A stretch of DNA of 63,946 nucleotides. Source: Pyrinomonadaceae bacterium (GTDB lineage: Bacteria; Acidobacteriota; Blastocatellia; Pyrinomonadales; Pyrinomonadaceae). Position 1 is the first letter of the stretch. The number at the start of each line of letters is the position of its first letter. Under the pieces are notes generated by a model that saw only the letters and a program-made list of their open reading frames with translations, had not been told where the DNA came from and made no database searches. Shown piece by piece: positions 41,078 to 50,836 of the stretch. Both the position numbers and the translations under genes were made by a program. The stretch is taken from positions 1-63,946 of the forward strand of contig JACVRN010000017.1 of assembly GCA_014534425.1 (NCBI GenBank). The letters run 5' to 3'.

Positions 41078-42340
41078 ATGACAAAAGCTTTATCTCAGCA
41101 GGTCTCTGATAATAAGAACAAGGGACGGGTTCTATACGTAGGCAACTGCTACTATCACAACTGGTATCTCTCGCGCGAGCTTCGCAAACTCGGCTGGGTG
41201 GCTGACACTCTGGATACGGACAGCAACGAAGAGTGGCAGATGTATTACCACGGGCAGGATTTCAAGTTCAGGTACGGCGGGATAAAAAACGCGCTCTCGA
41301 ATCTGCTCTTTTACTTCAAGGCCCTGCGCCGCTACGACATCTTTCATTTCTACGGCGTTCACGGCCTGACCATGCTTCCGCAATTCAGCAATAGATTCTC
41401 ATGGCTGCTGCCCAAGAACTGGGACGCGCGTCTTCTTAAAAAGCTGAACAAGAAGATTGTCTACGGCCTGACGGGCTGCCTCGACGGTGTTTCGCAAAGC
41501 TCTTTCGCGGCGTGGGGCGATGAGCCTATCTGCAATATGTGTCGCTGGCGCGACGTGCCGAGCGTTTGCAGCGACGAGCGCAATCTGGCCTGGGGGAAGA
41601 TCAGGAACGAGCTTGCCGACTACATCATACTGGGGGGCGGGAACCGCGTGGATTACAACGACGTGCCCCACGCGCACGAAGTCCCGGAGCTTGGCTGTTT
41701 AGACCCGAACATCTGGAGTCCAGACATACTCATTCCGGCGAACTATCGCCTGCCGTTTTCCGAAGACACTATCAAAATCTATCACTCCGTGGGCCACTTC
41801 GAATCGCGCACGGATGTGATGGAGCGCCAGAACATCAAGAGCACTCACATCATCATCCCTGTCGTAGAGCGCCTGAAGGCTGAAGGCTACAAGGTCGAAC
41901 TTATATTCTTCCACGACGTGCCCAACATAAAGGTGCGCTACTATCAGGCACAGGCAGACATAGTCGTTGACATGCTGACTTACGGCTTCTTCGGGGCGAA
42001 CGTGCGCGAGGCGCTGATGCTCGGCAAGCCGTCCGTCTGTTACCTCAGGCCCGAATGGCTTGAGAGCATGCGGGCGGAGGTGCCGGATTACGTGGATGAG
42101 CTTCCGGTCATAAGCGCCACGCCTCAGACCGTCTACGAAGTTCTGAAGGATTTGATTGAGCACCCGGAAAAGCGGCTTGAGATAGGACGCCGCAGCCGCG
42201 AGTTCGCCGTCAAATGGCATTCGGCGGAAGCCGCCGCCCGCCGCTTCGACAAGATTTATACGGAGCTATTGCAGCCGGGCGCTTCACATAGCTCCGAGCG
42301 CAGTTTAAGCGCGGCCAAAGAGGTGCGGCTCGAATCATAA
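41078..42340 (+). CDS. GT-B glycosyltransferase
   Basis: 420 residues. The N-terminal half starts RVLYVGNCYYHNWYLSREL; the C-terminal half has IYHSVGHFESRT, DIVVDMLTYGFFGANVREAL (nucleotide-sugar binding) and KWHSAEAAARRFDKIY at the end. A Cys-rich insertion at about 150-165 (PICNMCRWRDVPSVC) could bind a metal and is not usual for GT4. No membrane segment. It lies 8 nt after wzx. Donor and acceptor unknown. Confidence 0.75.
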   Translation: MTKALSQQVSDNKNKGRVLYVGNCYYHNWYLSRELRKLGWVADTLDTDSNEEWQMYYHGQDFKFRYGGIKNALSNLLFYFKALRRYDIFHFYGVHGLTMLPQFSNRFSWLLPKNWDARLLKKLNKKIVYGLTGCLDGVSQSSFAAWGDEPICNMCRWRDVPSVCSDERNLAWGKIRNELADYIILGGGNRVDYNDVPHAHEVPELGCLDPNIWSPDILIPANYRLPFSEDTIKIYHSVGHFESRTDVMERQNIKSTHIIIPVVERLKAEGYKVELIFFHDVPNIKVRYYQAQADIVVDMLTYGFFGANVREALMLGKPSVCYLRPEWLESMRAEVPDYVDELPVISATPQTVYEVLKDLIEHPEKRLEIGRRSREFAVKWHSAEAAARRFDKIYTELLQPGASHSSERSLSAAKEVRLES

Positions 42341-42450
42341 GGGGAGAGGAAATTAACAGGGATAGACAGAGATTGTTAGGATAAAGAAAAATAAACTCTT
42401 TCTCTTTTATCCTGCTTATCCTGTCCATCCCTGTTTGAATCTCAAAGGAG
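42341..42450 (+). repeat. Nonamer-repeat hairpin E6
   Basis: The arms aacagggatagacagag... (from 42355) and ...atcctgtccatccctgtt (to about 42437) pair imperfectly over about 31 nt around an A/T-rich centre. The right arm shows a 9-nt period (atcctgctt, atcctgtcc, atccctgtt). Unlike E1-E5 it stops short of the next gene and leaves a normal AAAGGAG ribosome-binding site. Similar acaggat words are widespread in environmental genomes. Confidence 0.75.
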
Positions 42451-42460
42451 TAAAAAAGGC

Positions 42461-43441
42461 TTGAGCACATTGAAAGGCTCTGTCAAATCCGTGCTGCAAA
42501 TGCTGAGGGCGCGCACGACGCAGCCCGAGGCCGTGCCGCAGGAAGAACTGCTCGCGGTGAAAAGGGTCGAATGCGAGACGAAGACCGCAGTGGACAGCTA
42601 TTGGAGCGAGCACACGGTCAATTCCGTGCCTTTCAGAACGGCGCGCGAGTCCGAAGATTACCTGGCGTGGCGTGCTTCCGCTTATCCGAAGTTCAAGGAG
42701 TTGATGAATCTTTACGGCGAGCACGACGAAGAAGTCGTGCTTGATTACGGCTGCGGCCCGGGCAACGATGTCGTGGGCTTTGCCATTTACACGAAGGCGA
42801 AGAAGGTGATTGGCATAGACGTTTCGCCTAAAGCGCTGGCGCTCGCCAATCACAGGCTGGCGCTTCACGAAGTCAGCCCGGAGAGGATAGAACTGATTCA
42901 ATCGTCCGACTCTCTCTCGTCCGTCCCGCTCGAAGACGAGAGCGTTGATTACATACACTGCGCCGGAGTCCTTCATCATACGAGCAGCCCGCAGATTCTA
43001 TTGAAAGAGTTCTACCGCGTGCTCAGGCCAGGCTCGCGCGCCTGCATCATGGTTTATAACCGCGACAGTCTGTGGCTTCATCTCTACACGGCTTACGTGC
43101 GAATGATTGTGCAGGGAGATTTTCAGGGCCTCGATTTGATGGAGGCTTTCACACGAAACACGGACGGCGAGAACTGTCCGATTGCGCGCTGCTACTCGGC
43201 CAGCGAGTTCACCTCTATCTGTCGTGAGGCGGGCTTTGATTGCGATTACGCGGGCGGCTATCTCTCCGACACGGAGCTTGCTTCGTACAAGAAACATGCG
43301 AAGGCTGCTCTGAAGGACGCCAGGCTCGCCGAGGAGCATAAAGAGTTCATCGCCAGCCTCAGTTTTGATGAAGAGGGATTGCCGAGGCACAACGGCCACT
43401 ACGCCGGAATCGGCGGCGTCTACTGGCTGAAGAAGGCTTGA
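42461..43441 (+). CDS. Class I SAM-dependent methyltransferase
   Basis: 326 residues, TTG start with AAAGGAG ten bases upstream. VVLDYGCGPGNDVVGF (motif I), VIGIDVSPKALALA and DYIHCAGVLHHTSSP. The C-terminal half (NTDGENCPIARCYSASEF, AGIGGVYWLKKA) resembles stand-alone small-molecule methyltransferases. Its stop overlaps the TTG of the next gene (TTGA). Presumably methylates a sugar or carrier-linked intermediate. Confidence 0.8.
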   Translation: MSTLKGSVKSVLQMLRARTTQPEAVPQEELLAVKRVECETKTAVDSYWSEHTVNSVPFRTARESEDYLAWRASAYPKFKELMNLYGEHDEEVVLDYGCGPGNDVVGFAIYTKAKKVIGIDVSPKALALANHRLALHEVSPERIELIQSSDSLSSVPLEDESVDYIHCAGVLHHTSSPQILLKEFYRVLRPGSRACIMVYNRDSLWLHLYTAYVRMIVQGDFQGLDLMEAFTRNTDGENCPIARCYSASEFTSICREAGFDCDYAGGYLSDTELASYKKHAKAALKDARLAEEHKEFIASLSFDEEGLPRHNGHYAGIGGVYWLKKA

Positions 43442-44781
43442 GCGCTCCCATCATTGATATGGCTAATATTCTTATAGTCTATTACTACAAAAGCGAATAT
43501 CCCATACGAGCCACGAGCGCAGACCACCTATATTGTTTCAAGACCTATTCCGAGCATAACTGCTTTTACCTGAACGTGGCCGTGCGGCGCGTGCCGTCTT
43601 ACCTCAGGCGTGTCAAGTTCGACCTCGTCGTCTACACGACTCTCTTCCTGTCGGGTCGGTGGGACAGAAACGGCTTCCGTGAGACTATGCGGCGCATAGA
43701 GCCGCTCAAAAGTGTGGACGCTGTAAAGGTGGCGCTGCCGCAGGACGAGTTTCTCAACACGGACTTGCTGTGCGACTTCATCAACGAGTTCCGCATAGAC
43801 CACGTCTTCTCCGTCGCGCCTCAGTCCGAGTGGAAGACTATTTACCCGAACGTTGACCGCGAGCGCGTGCGATTCTCTACCGTGCTTACGGGTTATCTGG
43901 ACGAGCACACGGTTAAAAAGATAAATGAGTTGGCCGGGCGCACGGGCGAGCGAACCATTGACGTGGGCTATAGAGCGTGGCGCGGCGCGCCGTGGCTTGG
44001 CCGCCACGGAATACTGAAGGCCGAGATAGCGGATGTCTTCGAGGCTCAAGGCCCTTCGAAGGGACTTGTGACGGACGTTTCGACCCGTCCAGAAGATACT
44101 TTTTTAGGCGACGCCTGGTATGAGTTTATGCTGCGCTGTAAGTATATAATCGGCGTGGAGGGCGGCGCGAGCATCATAGACCGCGACGGCAGCTTAAGAA
44201 AGAAGACGGACGAATACACGAAGGAGCACCCTTCGGCCACCTTCGACGAGATAGAGGCCAACTGCTTTCCCGGACTGGACGGCTCTTTGAAGCTCTTCGC
44301 CATCTCTCCTCGCCACTTGGAAGCGTGCGCGACGCGGACTTGCCAGGTGCTCGTGGAAGGCCACTACAATGGAATCCTTGAGCCGGGCAGGCACTACATA
44401 GAACTCAAGCGCGATTTTAGTAATCTGGAAGAGGTGCTGGAATCAATTCGCAGGGATGATTTGAGAGCGGAGATAACCAAGCGGGCTTACCGTGAGATAG
44501 TTGAAACGGGCAAGTACACCTACGAGAGCTTCGTGCGCGAGTTGACGGGAGAGTCTTTGCAGCTTGCATCCACGCCCGTAAACTCTCAAGATAGTAAGAG
44601 GGCGCGGCCCCTTTTCTGGTGGATGCGTATGGCCGACCGGATTTCATGGGCAGCCGTGATGCTTAACTGGTACGTGGTCGTCTCGTTCAAGCGCCGGGCG
44701 CGCTCCCTGTTGCTTAAAATCTTTCCAGAGCAGACATATTCCGTTGTAGTTCATCGTCTCAAGGGAAAGCCGGAGATTTAA
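43438..44781 (+). CDS. Uncharacterised glycosyltransferase-like protein
   Basis: 447 residues from TTG 43438 (TTGA overlap with the previous stop); ATG 43459 is an alternative start. ANILIVYYYKSEYPIRATSADH begins a GT-B-like N-domain, and KYIIGVEGGASIIDRDG followed by CARTCQ-like and EGHYNGILEPGRHYIELKRDF fits the C-domain of CgeB-like glycosyltransferases. RAYREIVETGKYTYESFV closes that domain. A C-terminal amphipathic or membrane helix (WAAVMLNWYVVVSF) with basic flanks would hold it at the membrane. I cannot assign donor or acceptor. Confidence 0.6.
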   Translation: MSAPIIDMANILIVYYYKSEYPIRATSADHLYCFKTYSEHNCFYLNVAVRRVPSYLRRVKFDLVVYTTLFLSGRWDRNGFRETMRRIEPLKSVDAVKVALPQDEFLNTDLLCDFINEFRIDHVFSVAPQSEWKTIYPNVDRERVRFSTVLTGYLDEHTVKKINELAGRTGERTIDVGYRAWRGAPWLGRHGILKAEIADVFEAQGPSKGLVTDVSTRPEDTFLGDAWYEFMLRCKYIIGVEGGASIIDRDGSLRKKTDEYTKEHPSATFDEIEANCFPGLDGSLKLFAISPRHLEACATRTCQVLVEGHYNGILEPGRHYIELKRDFSNLEEVLESIRRDDLRAEITKRAYREIVETGKYTYESFVRELTGESLQLASTPVNSQDSKRARPLFWWMRMADRISWAAVMLNWYVVVSFKRRARSLLLKIFPEQTYSVVVHRLKGKPEI

Positions 44782-44784
44782 GAT

Positions 44785-46695
44785 ATGTGTGGTATTGCGG
44801 GCATGCTGGATTTATCCGCCCAGCCGATTGCGGGGCTGGATAGAAGCATCGCTTTGATGAACAATCTACTCAGGCATCGCGGCCCGGACGGCGAAGGGAT
44901 GTGGCAGCACCCGAACCGTCACGCGGGCTTCGCGCATCGCCGCCTCAAGATTATTGACTTGAGCACGGGCGACCAGCCCATGACCGACCGCGCGGGCAAC
45001 TGGATAACCTACAACGGCGAAATCTATAACTACATAGAGCTGCGCGAAGAGATAGGTCTGAACGAATTCGTCACGACTTCGGATACGGAAGTCGTGCTGC
45101 GCGCCTTTCGCAAGTGGGGCGCAGGTTGTGTCAATCACCTGCGCGGCATGTTCGCCTTCGCGCTCTGGGACGAGGCTGAGAAGACGCTCTTCTGCGCGCG
45201 AGACCGCTTCGGCATCAAGCCCTTCTATTACACAATTGTTGATAACGTCTTCTACTTCGCCTCAGAGATAAAAGCACTACTGCCCTTCGTCAAGAGCATA
45301 GAGACCAATCTCGAAGCCTTCAAAGAGTACCTGACCTTTCAGTTCTGCCTTTCGGGCCGCACGCTCTTCAAAGACATACACGAGCTACAGCCCGGCCACA
45401 CCTTGCGTGTAAAGAACGGGCAGGTCGTGGTCGAGCGTTACTGGGAGGTCTACTACCATCTGGATTTCGAGCACACGGCCCGTTACTTCGAAGAGCAGCT
45501 TCAGGAGATGATGGCCGATAGTGTGCGCGTGCACTTGCGAAGCGACGTTCCGCTCGGCGCGTACGTGAGCGGCGGAATGGATTCCTCAATCGTAGCCTCG
45601 CTCTCAAGCAAACAATCGGACAAAGAGTTCATAGGCTTCACGGGCAAATTCTCCTTCAGCGAGGATTACGACGAGAGCCGCTATACGCGAGCGCTTGCTA
45701 GCTACTGCGGCTTCGAGCTACAGGAAATCGACATCACCGCCAGCGACTTCATAGAGAACATCAGGAAGGTTATCTACCATCTTGATTTCCCCGTCGCAGG
45801 CCCAGGCTCTTTCCCGCAATACATGGTTTCTATGCTCGCTTCCGGCTCGCGCAAGGTGGTCTTGGGCGGGCAGGGCGGCGATGAAATCTTCGGCGGCTAC
45901 ACGCGCTACCTGATAGCCTACTTCGAGCAGTGCATCAAGGCGGCCATAGACGGGACGATGAACAACGGCAACTTCATCGTCACCTACGAATCCATCATCC
46001 CGAACCTGACGGCGCTCAGGAACTACAAGCCACTGCTTCAGGAGTTCTGGCGCGAAGGGTTGTTTGAAGAGATGGACAAGCGCTACTTCCGTCTCATCAA
46101 CCGCGCGCCGGAGTTGAAGGACGAAGTGCGCTGGGATCTTTTGAACGGCTATTCTCCGTTCGAGTCGCTGCGAACGGTCTTTAACGGCAACAACGTCGGC
46201 AAGGAATCCTACTTTGACCTGATGACGCATTTCGATTTCAAGACCCTGCTGCCCGCGCTCCTTCAGGTGGAAGACCGCGTCAGCATGGCGCACGGCATAG
46301 AGTCGCGCGTCCCCTTCCTTGACCATCCGTTGATAGAGATGGTCGCAACTATCCCCTCCGACATCAAGTTCAAGGACGGGACTATGAAGCGCGTCTTGAA
46401 GGACGCAATGCGCCACGTCCTGCCGGATGTAATTGTGGAGCGCAAGGACAAGATGGGTTTCCCCACGCCACTAAACGAATGGATTCGCGGCGAGGCTCAC
46501 GAGTTCGTACGTGATATACTGACGACTCAAAAAGCTCTCAGCCGTGACGTGATAGATAATCGCAAAGTCGTGGAAGGCTTGGATTCTGAGCCTAAGTTCG
46601 GCAGAAAAATCTGGGGCTTGCTCTCGCTTGAGCTATGGCAGCAGGAGTTCCACGACAAGGCGCATTACTTCAGAGAGCTAAGAGAACATAATTAA
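44785..46695 (+). CDS. asnB: AsnB-type glutamine amidotransferase, copy 2
   Basis: 636 residues. Cys2 (MCGIAGML), RHRGPDGEG, ITYNGEIYNYIELR; synthetase loop VSGGMDSSIV (261-270), GGQGGDEIFGGYTRY and SMAHGIESRVPFLDHPL. It starts 3 nt after the previous gene and is followed 9 nt later by an SDR. In this position it probably amidates a uronic acid of the repeat unit. It differs from copies 1, 3 and 4 in the linker region, so these are old paralogues and not recent duplicates. Confidence 0.9.
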   Translation: MCGIAGMLDLSAQPIAGLDRSIALMNNLLRHRGPDGEGMWQHPNRHAGFAHRRLKIIDLSTGDQPMTDRAGNWITYNGEIYNYIELREEIGLNEFVTTSDTEVVLRAFRKWGAGCVNHLRGMFAFALWDEAEKTLFCARDRFGIKPFYYTIVDNVFYFASEIKALLPFVKSIETNLEAFKEYLTFQFCLSGRTLFKDIHELQPGHTLRVKNGQVVVERYWEVYYHLDFEHTARYFEEQLQEMMADSVRVHLRSDVPLGAYVSGGMDSSIVASLSSKQSDKEFIGFTGKFSFSEDYDESRYTRALASYCGFELQEIDITASDFIENIRKVIYHLDFPVAGPGSFPQYMVSMLASGSRKVVLGGQGGDEIFGGYTRYLIAYFEQCIKAAIDGTMNNGNFIVTYESIIPNLTALRNYKPLLQEFWREGLFEEMDKRYFRLINRAPELKDEVRWDLLNGYSPFESLRTVFNGNNVGKESYFDLMTHFDFKTLLPALLQVEDRVSMAHGIESRVPFLDHPLIEMVATIPSDIKFKDGTMKRVLKDAMRHVLPDVIVERKDKMGFPTPLNEWIRGEAHEFVRDILTTQKALSRDVIDNRKVVEGLDSEPKFGRKIWGLLSLELWQQEFHDKAHYFRELREHN

Positions 46696-46704
46696 GGAAA
46701 GAGA

Positions 46705-47652
46705 ATGAAGATACTGATTACAGGCGGAGCCGGTTTCATAGGCTCAAACTTGGCGGACAGACTGCTCGCGCGCGGCGACGAGGTTCTGGTCATAGACAAC
46801 TACGCCACAGGCCGCCGCGACAACCTGAAGCCGCACGAGCGATTGAAAGTCGTAGAAGGCACCATCGCGGACGAAGCGCTGGTCAACAAAATCTTTGAAG
46901 AGTTCGCGCCCGAAAGGGTTGTGCACGCAGCAGCCTCTTACAAAGACCCTGAGAACTGGATAGAGGACGCGCGCACGAACGTCATAGGGACAGCGAACAT
47001 TGTGCGCGCAACGCAACGGTCGGGCGCAAGCCGTCTCATCTATTTTCAGACGGCGCTCTGCTACGGCCTGCATCCACTGGAGCAACCGATTACGCTTTCG
47101 CATCCGATTCGCGCCGAGGGCAGCAGCTACGCCATCAGCAAGACCGGCGGCGAGCATTACATTCAACTGAGCGGGCTGGATTTCATCTCGTTCCGGCTGG
47201 CGAACGCCTACGGCCCCAGGAACATTAGCGGCCCCTTGCCGACCTTCTATCATCGCCTGACCAACGACAAGCCCTGCTTCGTCATGGACACGCGCCGCGA
47301 CTTTGTCTACGTGGACGATTTGATTGAAGTCGTAATGATGGCGCTGGACGGCAAAGGCGAGCGCGGCTTTTATCACGTCTCGTCGGGTTCGGACTACTCC
47401 ATCAAGGAACTCTTTGACGCGACCGTCAAAGCGCTCGGCAAGAAGCTGGACGAGCCTGTAGAGGTGCGACCGCGCGGCGAAGACGATGCTTTCACCATCC
47501 TGCTTGACCCGTCAAAGACCAACCGCGACTTTGACTGGCAGGTACGCACGCCCCTCGAAGAAGGCGTCAGCCGCGCCATCAAGTATTATGATGAGTACGG
47601 CATCACGGAAACCTTCACGCACCTGAAGCACGCGGAGGCTACGAAGTCTTAA
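46705..47652 (+). CDS. NAD-dependent nucleotide-sugar epimerase
   Basis: 315 residues. ILITGGAGFIGSNLADRLL, VVHAAASYKDPENWIEDARTN, catalytic SSYAISKTGGEHY and FRLANAYGPRNISGPLPTFY. The AASYKDPENW pattern is that of UDP-glucose/GlcNAc(A) 4-epimerase-like SDRs in polysaccharide loci. Good ribosome-binding site (AAGGAAAG). Paired with the next SDR. Confidence 0.85.
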   Translation: MKILITGGAGFIGSNLADRLLARGDEVLVIDNYATGRRDNLKPHERLKVVEGTIADEALVNKIFEEFAPERVVHAAASYKDPENWIEDARTNVIGTANIVRATQRSGASRLIYFQTALCYGLHPLEQPITLSHPIRAEGSSYAISKTGGEHYIQLSGLDFISFRLANAYGPRNISGPLPTFYHRLTNDKPCFVMDTRRDFVYVDDLIEVVMMALDGKGERGFYHVSSGSDYSIKELFDATVKALGKKLDEPVEVRPRGEDDAFTILLDPSKTNRDFDWQVRTPLEEGVSRAIKYYDEYGITETFTHLKHAEATKS

Positions 47653-47692
47653 AGGCTAAAAGATTAAACTTAAATTTGCGTGGGAGGACTTC

Positions 47693-48787
47693 TTGTTAAG
47701 GAGTCTCTTTCGCTTTCTGGGGAGTTTTAAAGCATTGAAGGAATTCAAAGGGCAAAAAGTTCTGGTCGTGGGCGGGGCGGGTTTTGTCGGGAGCAACCTT
47801 GTCAAAGCGCTGCTTAAGTCAGGGCCTTCGGAAATCGTCGTCGTGGATAACCTGCTCTCGGCAGAGCGCGCAAACCTGCCCGCAGACCCGGCAGTGACTT
47901 TCATCGAAGGCTCAATCACGGATGACAACATTCTGTCGGAACTCGAGGAAGATTTCGATTACGTCTTTCATCTTGCAACCTATCACGGAAACCAGAGCTC
48001 CATACACGACCCGCTCGCGGATCATGAAAACAACACTCTGACGACTCTGAAGCTATGCGAGCGGCTTAAAGATTTCAAGCGGCTGAAAAGGGTTGTCTAC
48101 TCTTCTGCGGGCTGCACCGTGGCCGAGAAGACTTTCTCGTCGGCGCAGGCCACGACCGAAGACGCGCCCGTCTCGCTCTATCTTGATAGCCCCTATCAAA
48201 TATCCAAAATCATAGGCGAGCTATATTTCAACTACTACTACAAGCAATACGGCGTGCCTGCCGTGAAGGCTCGTTTCCAGAACGTGTACGGGCCTGGCGA
48301 AATTTTGGGAGCGGGGCGGTGGCGAGGCACGCCCGCGACCGTCTGGAGAAACGTCACGCCGACCTTCGTCTATCGCGCCATCAAGCGCATGCCCTTGACG
48401 GTCGAGAATGAAGGCATAGCGACGCGCGATTTCATCTACGTTGACGACATTGTGCGCGGCCTCATGCTCTGCGCCTCGCGCGGGCGCGCGGGCGAGGTCT
48501 ATAACCTTGCTAACGGTGTGGAGACTTCAATCCTTGAACTGGCGACACGCATAAACGAGTTGACGGATAACCCCGCGCCTATAGAGTTTCTGCCGAAGCG
48601 CAACTGGGACAATTCGGGCAAGCGTTACGGCAGCACGGACAAGGCGCGGCGCGAGCTTGGCTTCGAGGCCGAGACGACGCTTGAAGACGGCCTGGCGAAA
48701 ACCGTGGAGTGGACGCTCGGCAATATTGACCTGATAGACTCGTGCGTCAGGAAGCACAAGGAACGCGTGCCGGGGCTTCCCGTCTGA
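47693..48787 (+). CDS. NAD-dependent epimerase/dehydratase
   Basis: 364 residues from TTG 47693, supported by GGGAGG seven bases upstream. A 22-residue leader precedes KVLVVGGAGFVGSNLVKALL. Then YSSAGCTVAEKTF, catalytic SPYQISKIIGELY and FQNVYGPGEI. The long insertion around RWRGTPATVWRNVTP matches extended SDRs acting on UDP-sugars. Two consecutive SDR genes suggest a two-step epimerisation. Substrate unknown. Confidence 0.82.
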   Translation: MLRSLFRFLGSFKALKEFKGQKVLVVGGAGFVGSNLVKALLKSGPSEIVVVDNLLSAERANLPADPAVTFIEGSITDDNILSELEEDFDYVFHLATYHGNQSSIHDPLADHENNTLTTLKLCERLKDFKRLKRVVYSSAGCTVAEKTFSSAQATTEDAPVSLYLDSPYQISKIIGELYFNYYYKQYGVPAVKARFQNVYGPGEILGAGRWRGTPATVWRNVTPTFVYRAIKRMPLTVENEGIATRDFIYVDDIVRGLMLCASRGRAGEVYNLANGVETSILELATRINELTDNPAPIEFLPKRNWDNSGKRYGSTDKARRELGFEAETTLEDGLAKTVEWTLGNIDLIDSCVRKHKERVPGLPV

Positions 48788-48820
48788 AAGCGACGCGTCT
48801 CTCTTTAACTCCCTTTTAGC

Positions 48821-50824
48821 ATGTGCGGCATATTCGGCATTCACAGAAGCGGCGACGGCGCAAGCGTTGACCTTCAGGCTCTCAAGCGCGCGACCCTTGC
48901 CATTAGTCATCGCGGGCCTGATGACGAAGGCTACCTGCTGGCAGACACGCGAGCGGGCGAGCGGCGTCTCTGCGGCGGCCCAGATACTTCAGCGCATCTG
49001 AACCTGCCGCCGCTAGAAGCCTTCACAGATAACTCTTTCGATTTAGCCTTCGGCTTTCGCCGCCTCTCCATCCTAGACCTTTCAGTTGGCGGCCACCAGC
49101 CTATGGCGAGCGCCGACGGCAAGTGCTGGATTGTCTACAACGGCGAAATCTACAACTACCTGGAACTGCGCGAAGAGTTGACCGGCCACGGCTTTGTCTT
49201 CAAGACCGGAACGGATACGGAAGTCATACTGGCGGCGTACCAGCACTGGGGCGTCCGATGCCTTGAGCATTTCAACGGCATGTGGGGCTTCGCCCTTTAT
49301 GACATCGAGAGGCGCGAGCTTTTTCTGGCGCGCGACCCGTTCGGCATCAAGCCGCTCTATTATGTCAGCGACAATGAGAGGTTCGTCTTCGCCTCTGAGA
49401 TAAAAGCCATACTCGAAGCGGGAGGGCTGACGAGCAGAATAAACGCGCGGCGGCTCTACGAATATCTGCTTTCGGGGTTGACAGACCACACGGAAGAAAC
49501 GCTGTTCGCTGGAGTGCGACAGCTTCCAGCCGCGCATTACCTGATAGTTCCGCTCGATAAAGCTGGCGACGCCCCGGAACCCAAACGATACTGGCAGGTA
49601 GACCTTCGGCTCAGGCGCGAGGACATCTCTTTCGACGAGGCTGCGGGAGAGTTGCGGCGTCTCTTTCTTGAGAGCGTGCGCCTTCATCTTCGCAGCGACG
49701 TGCAGGTCGGGGCGGCGCTTTCGGGCGGGATTGATTCCTCTGCCATTGTGACGGCCATGCGCGAGGTTGAGCCTCAGCTTGAGCTTTATACCTTCAGCTA
49801 CACCGCAGATGATTCGGCCATCAACGAAGAGCGTTGGGCGGACATTGCAGCCGGTGCGGCAGGTGCACGTCGCTTTAAAGTGCAGCCGAGCGCGCAGGAG
49901 TTGGTGGCCGACCTGAACCGTCTGATAGCCACGCAGGACGAGCCTTTCGGCAGCACAAGCATCTACGCGCAGTACCGCGTCTTCAAACTGGCGCACGAAA
50001 GCAGCATCAAGGTGATGCTCGACGGCCAGGGCGCGGACGAGATGCTCGCGGGCTATCGCACTTATCTGGCAGCGCGGCTAGGCTCTCTGCTGAAACAAAG
50101 ACAGTGGGCGGCTGCGCGAAGGTTTCTTGAGAGCGCGGCGGGGCTTCCCGCTATGGGGCGCGGGATGCTATTGCGCGCCACGGGTGGGATGCTGCTTTCG
50201 CCTTACACGAGTCATGGAAAACTCCTGCCAGCCCTGAGTCAGTTGGCGCGGCGCACGCTCGGCAACGGCTCATCGCTCGCGTGGCTCAATCGGGGCTGGT
50301 TCGAGGAGCAGGGCATAGAGCCTCCGAAGCCCGCCAACGGTCATGGCCGCGAGATGTTGCAGAGCGAGCTTCACGACACTCTTGTCCGAAGCAGCCTGCC
50401 TATGCTCCTGCGCTATGAGGATAGAAACTCTATGGCCCATTCGGTCGAAAGCCGCGTGCCGTTTCTGACCTCCGCGCTCGTTGAGTTCATCTTCGCTCTG
50501 CCGGAAGAATATTTGATTGCGCCGGACGGAACTTCGAAATCTATTTTCCGAAGGGCCATGCGCGGGATTGTGCCGGACGAGATTCTGGAGCGCAAAGACA
50601 AGATAGGATTCGCAACGCCTGAGCGCTCGTGGCTCTCGGCGCTCAAGCCCTGGATCGAAGACGTTTTCAAGAGCGAAGCAGCCGCTCGCATTCCCGCTCT
50701 GAATCTTCCACACGTCAAGCAAGAGTGGGAGCAGATACTTGAAGGCAGGCGCTATTTTGACTTCAGGGTATGGCGCTGGTTGAACCTGATTCGCTGGGCC
50801 GAGCAGTTTAAGGTAGAGTTCTAA
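48821..50824 (+). CDS. asnB: AsnB-type glutamine amidotransferase, copy 3
   Basis: 667 residues, the longest of the four. Cys2 (MCGIFGIH), ISHRGPDDEG, an insertion RRLCGGPDTSAHLNLPPLEA (49-68), VYNGEIYNYLEL, synthetase loop LSGGIDSSAI (300-309), DGQGADEMLAGYRTY and SMAHSVESRVPFLTSAL. The middle region 400-470 is divergent. Predicted to transfer glutamine nitrogen to a sugar carboxylate. Confidence 0.9.
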   Translation: MCGIFGIHRSGDGASVDLQALKRATLAISHRGPDDEGYLLADTRAGERRLCGGPDTSAHLNLPPLEAFTDNSFDLAFGFRRLSILDLSVGGHQPMASADGKCWIVYNGEIYNYLELREELTGHGFVFKTGTDTEVILAAYQHWGVRCLEHFNGMWGFALYDIERRELFLARDPFGIKPLYYVSDNERFVFASEIKAILEAGGLTSRINARRLYEYLLSGLTDHTEETLFAGVRQLPAAHYLIVPLDKAGDAPEPKRYWQVDLRLRREDISFDEAAGELRRLFLESVRLHLRSDVQVGAALSGGIDSSAIVTAMREVEPQLELYTFSYTADDSAINEERWADIAAGAAGARRFKVQPSAQELVADLNRLIATQDEPFGSTSIYAQYRVFKLAHESSIKVMLDGQGADEMLAGYRTYLAARLGSLLKQRQWAAARRFLESAAGLPAMGRGMLLRATGGMLLSPYTSHGKLLPALSQLARRTLGNGSSLAWLNRGWFEEQGIEPPKPANGHGREMLQSELHDTLVRSSLPMLLRYEDRNSMAHSVESRVPFLTSALVEFIFALPEEYLIAPDGTSKSIFRRAMRGIVPDEILERKDKIGFATPERSWLSALKPWIEDVFKSEAAARIPALNLPHVKQEWEQILEGRRYFDFRVWRWLNLIRWAEQFKVEF

Positions 50825-50836
50825 AGTCTCCACAGC

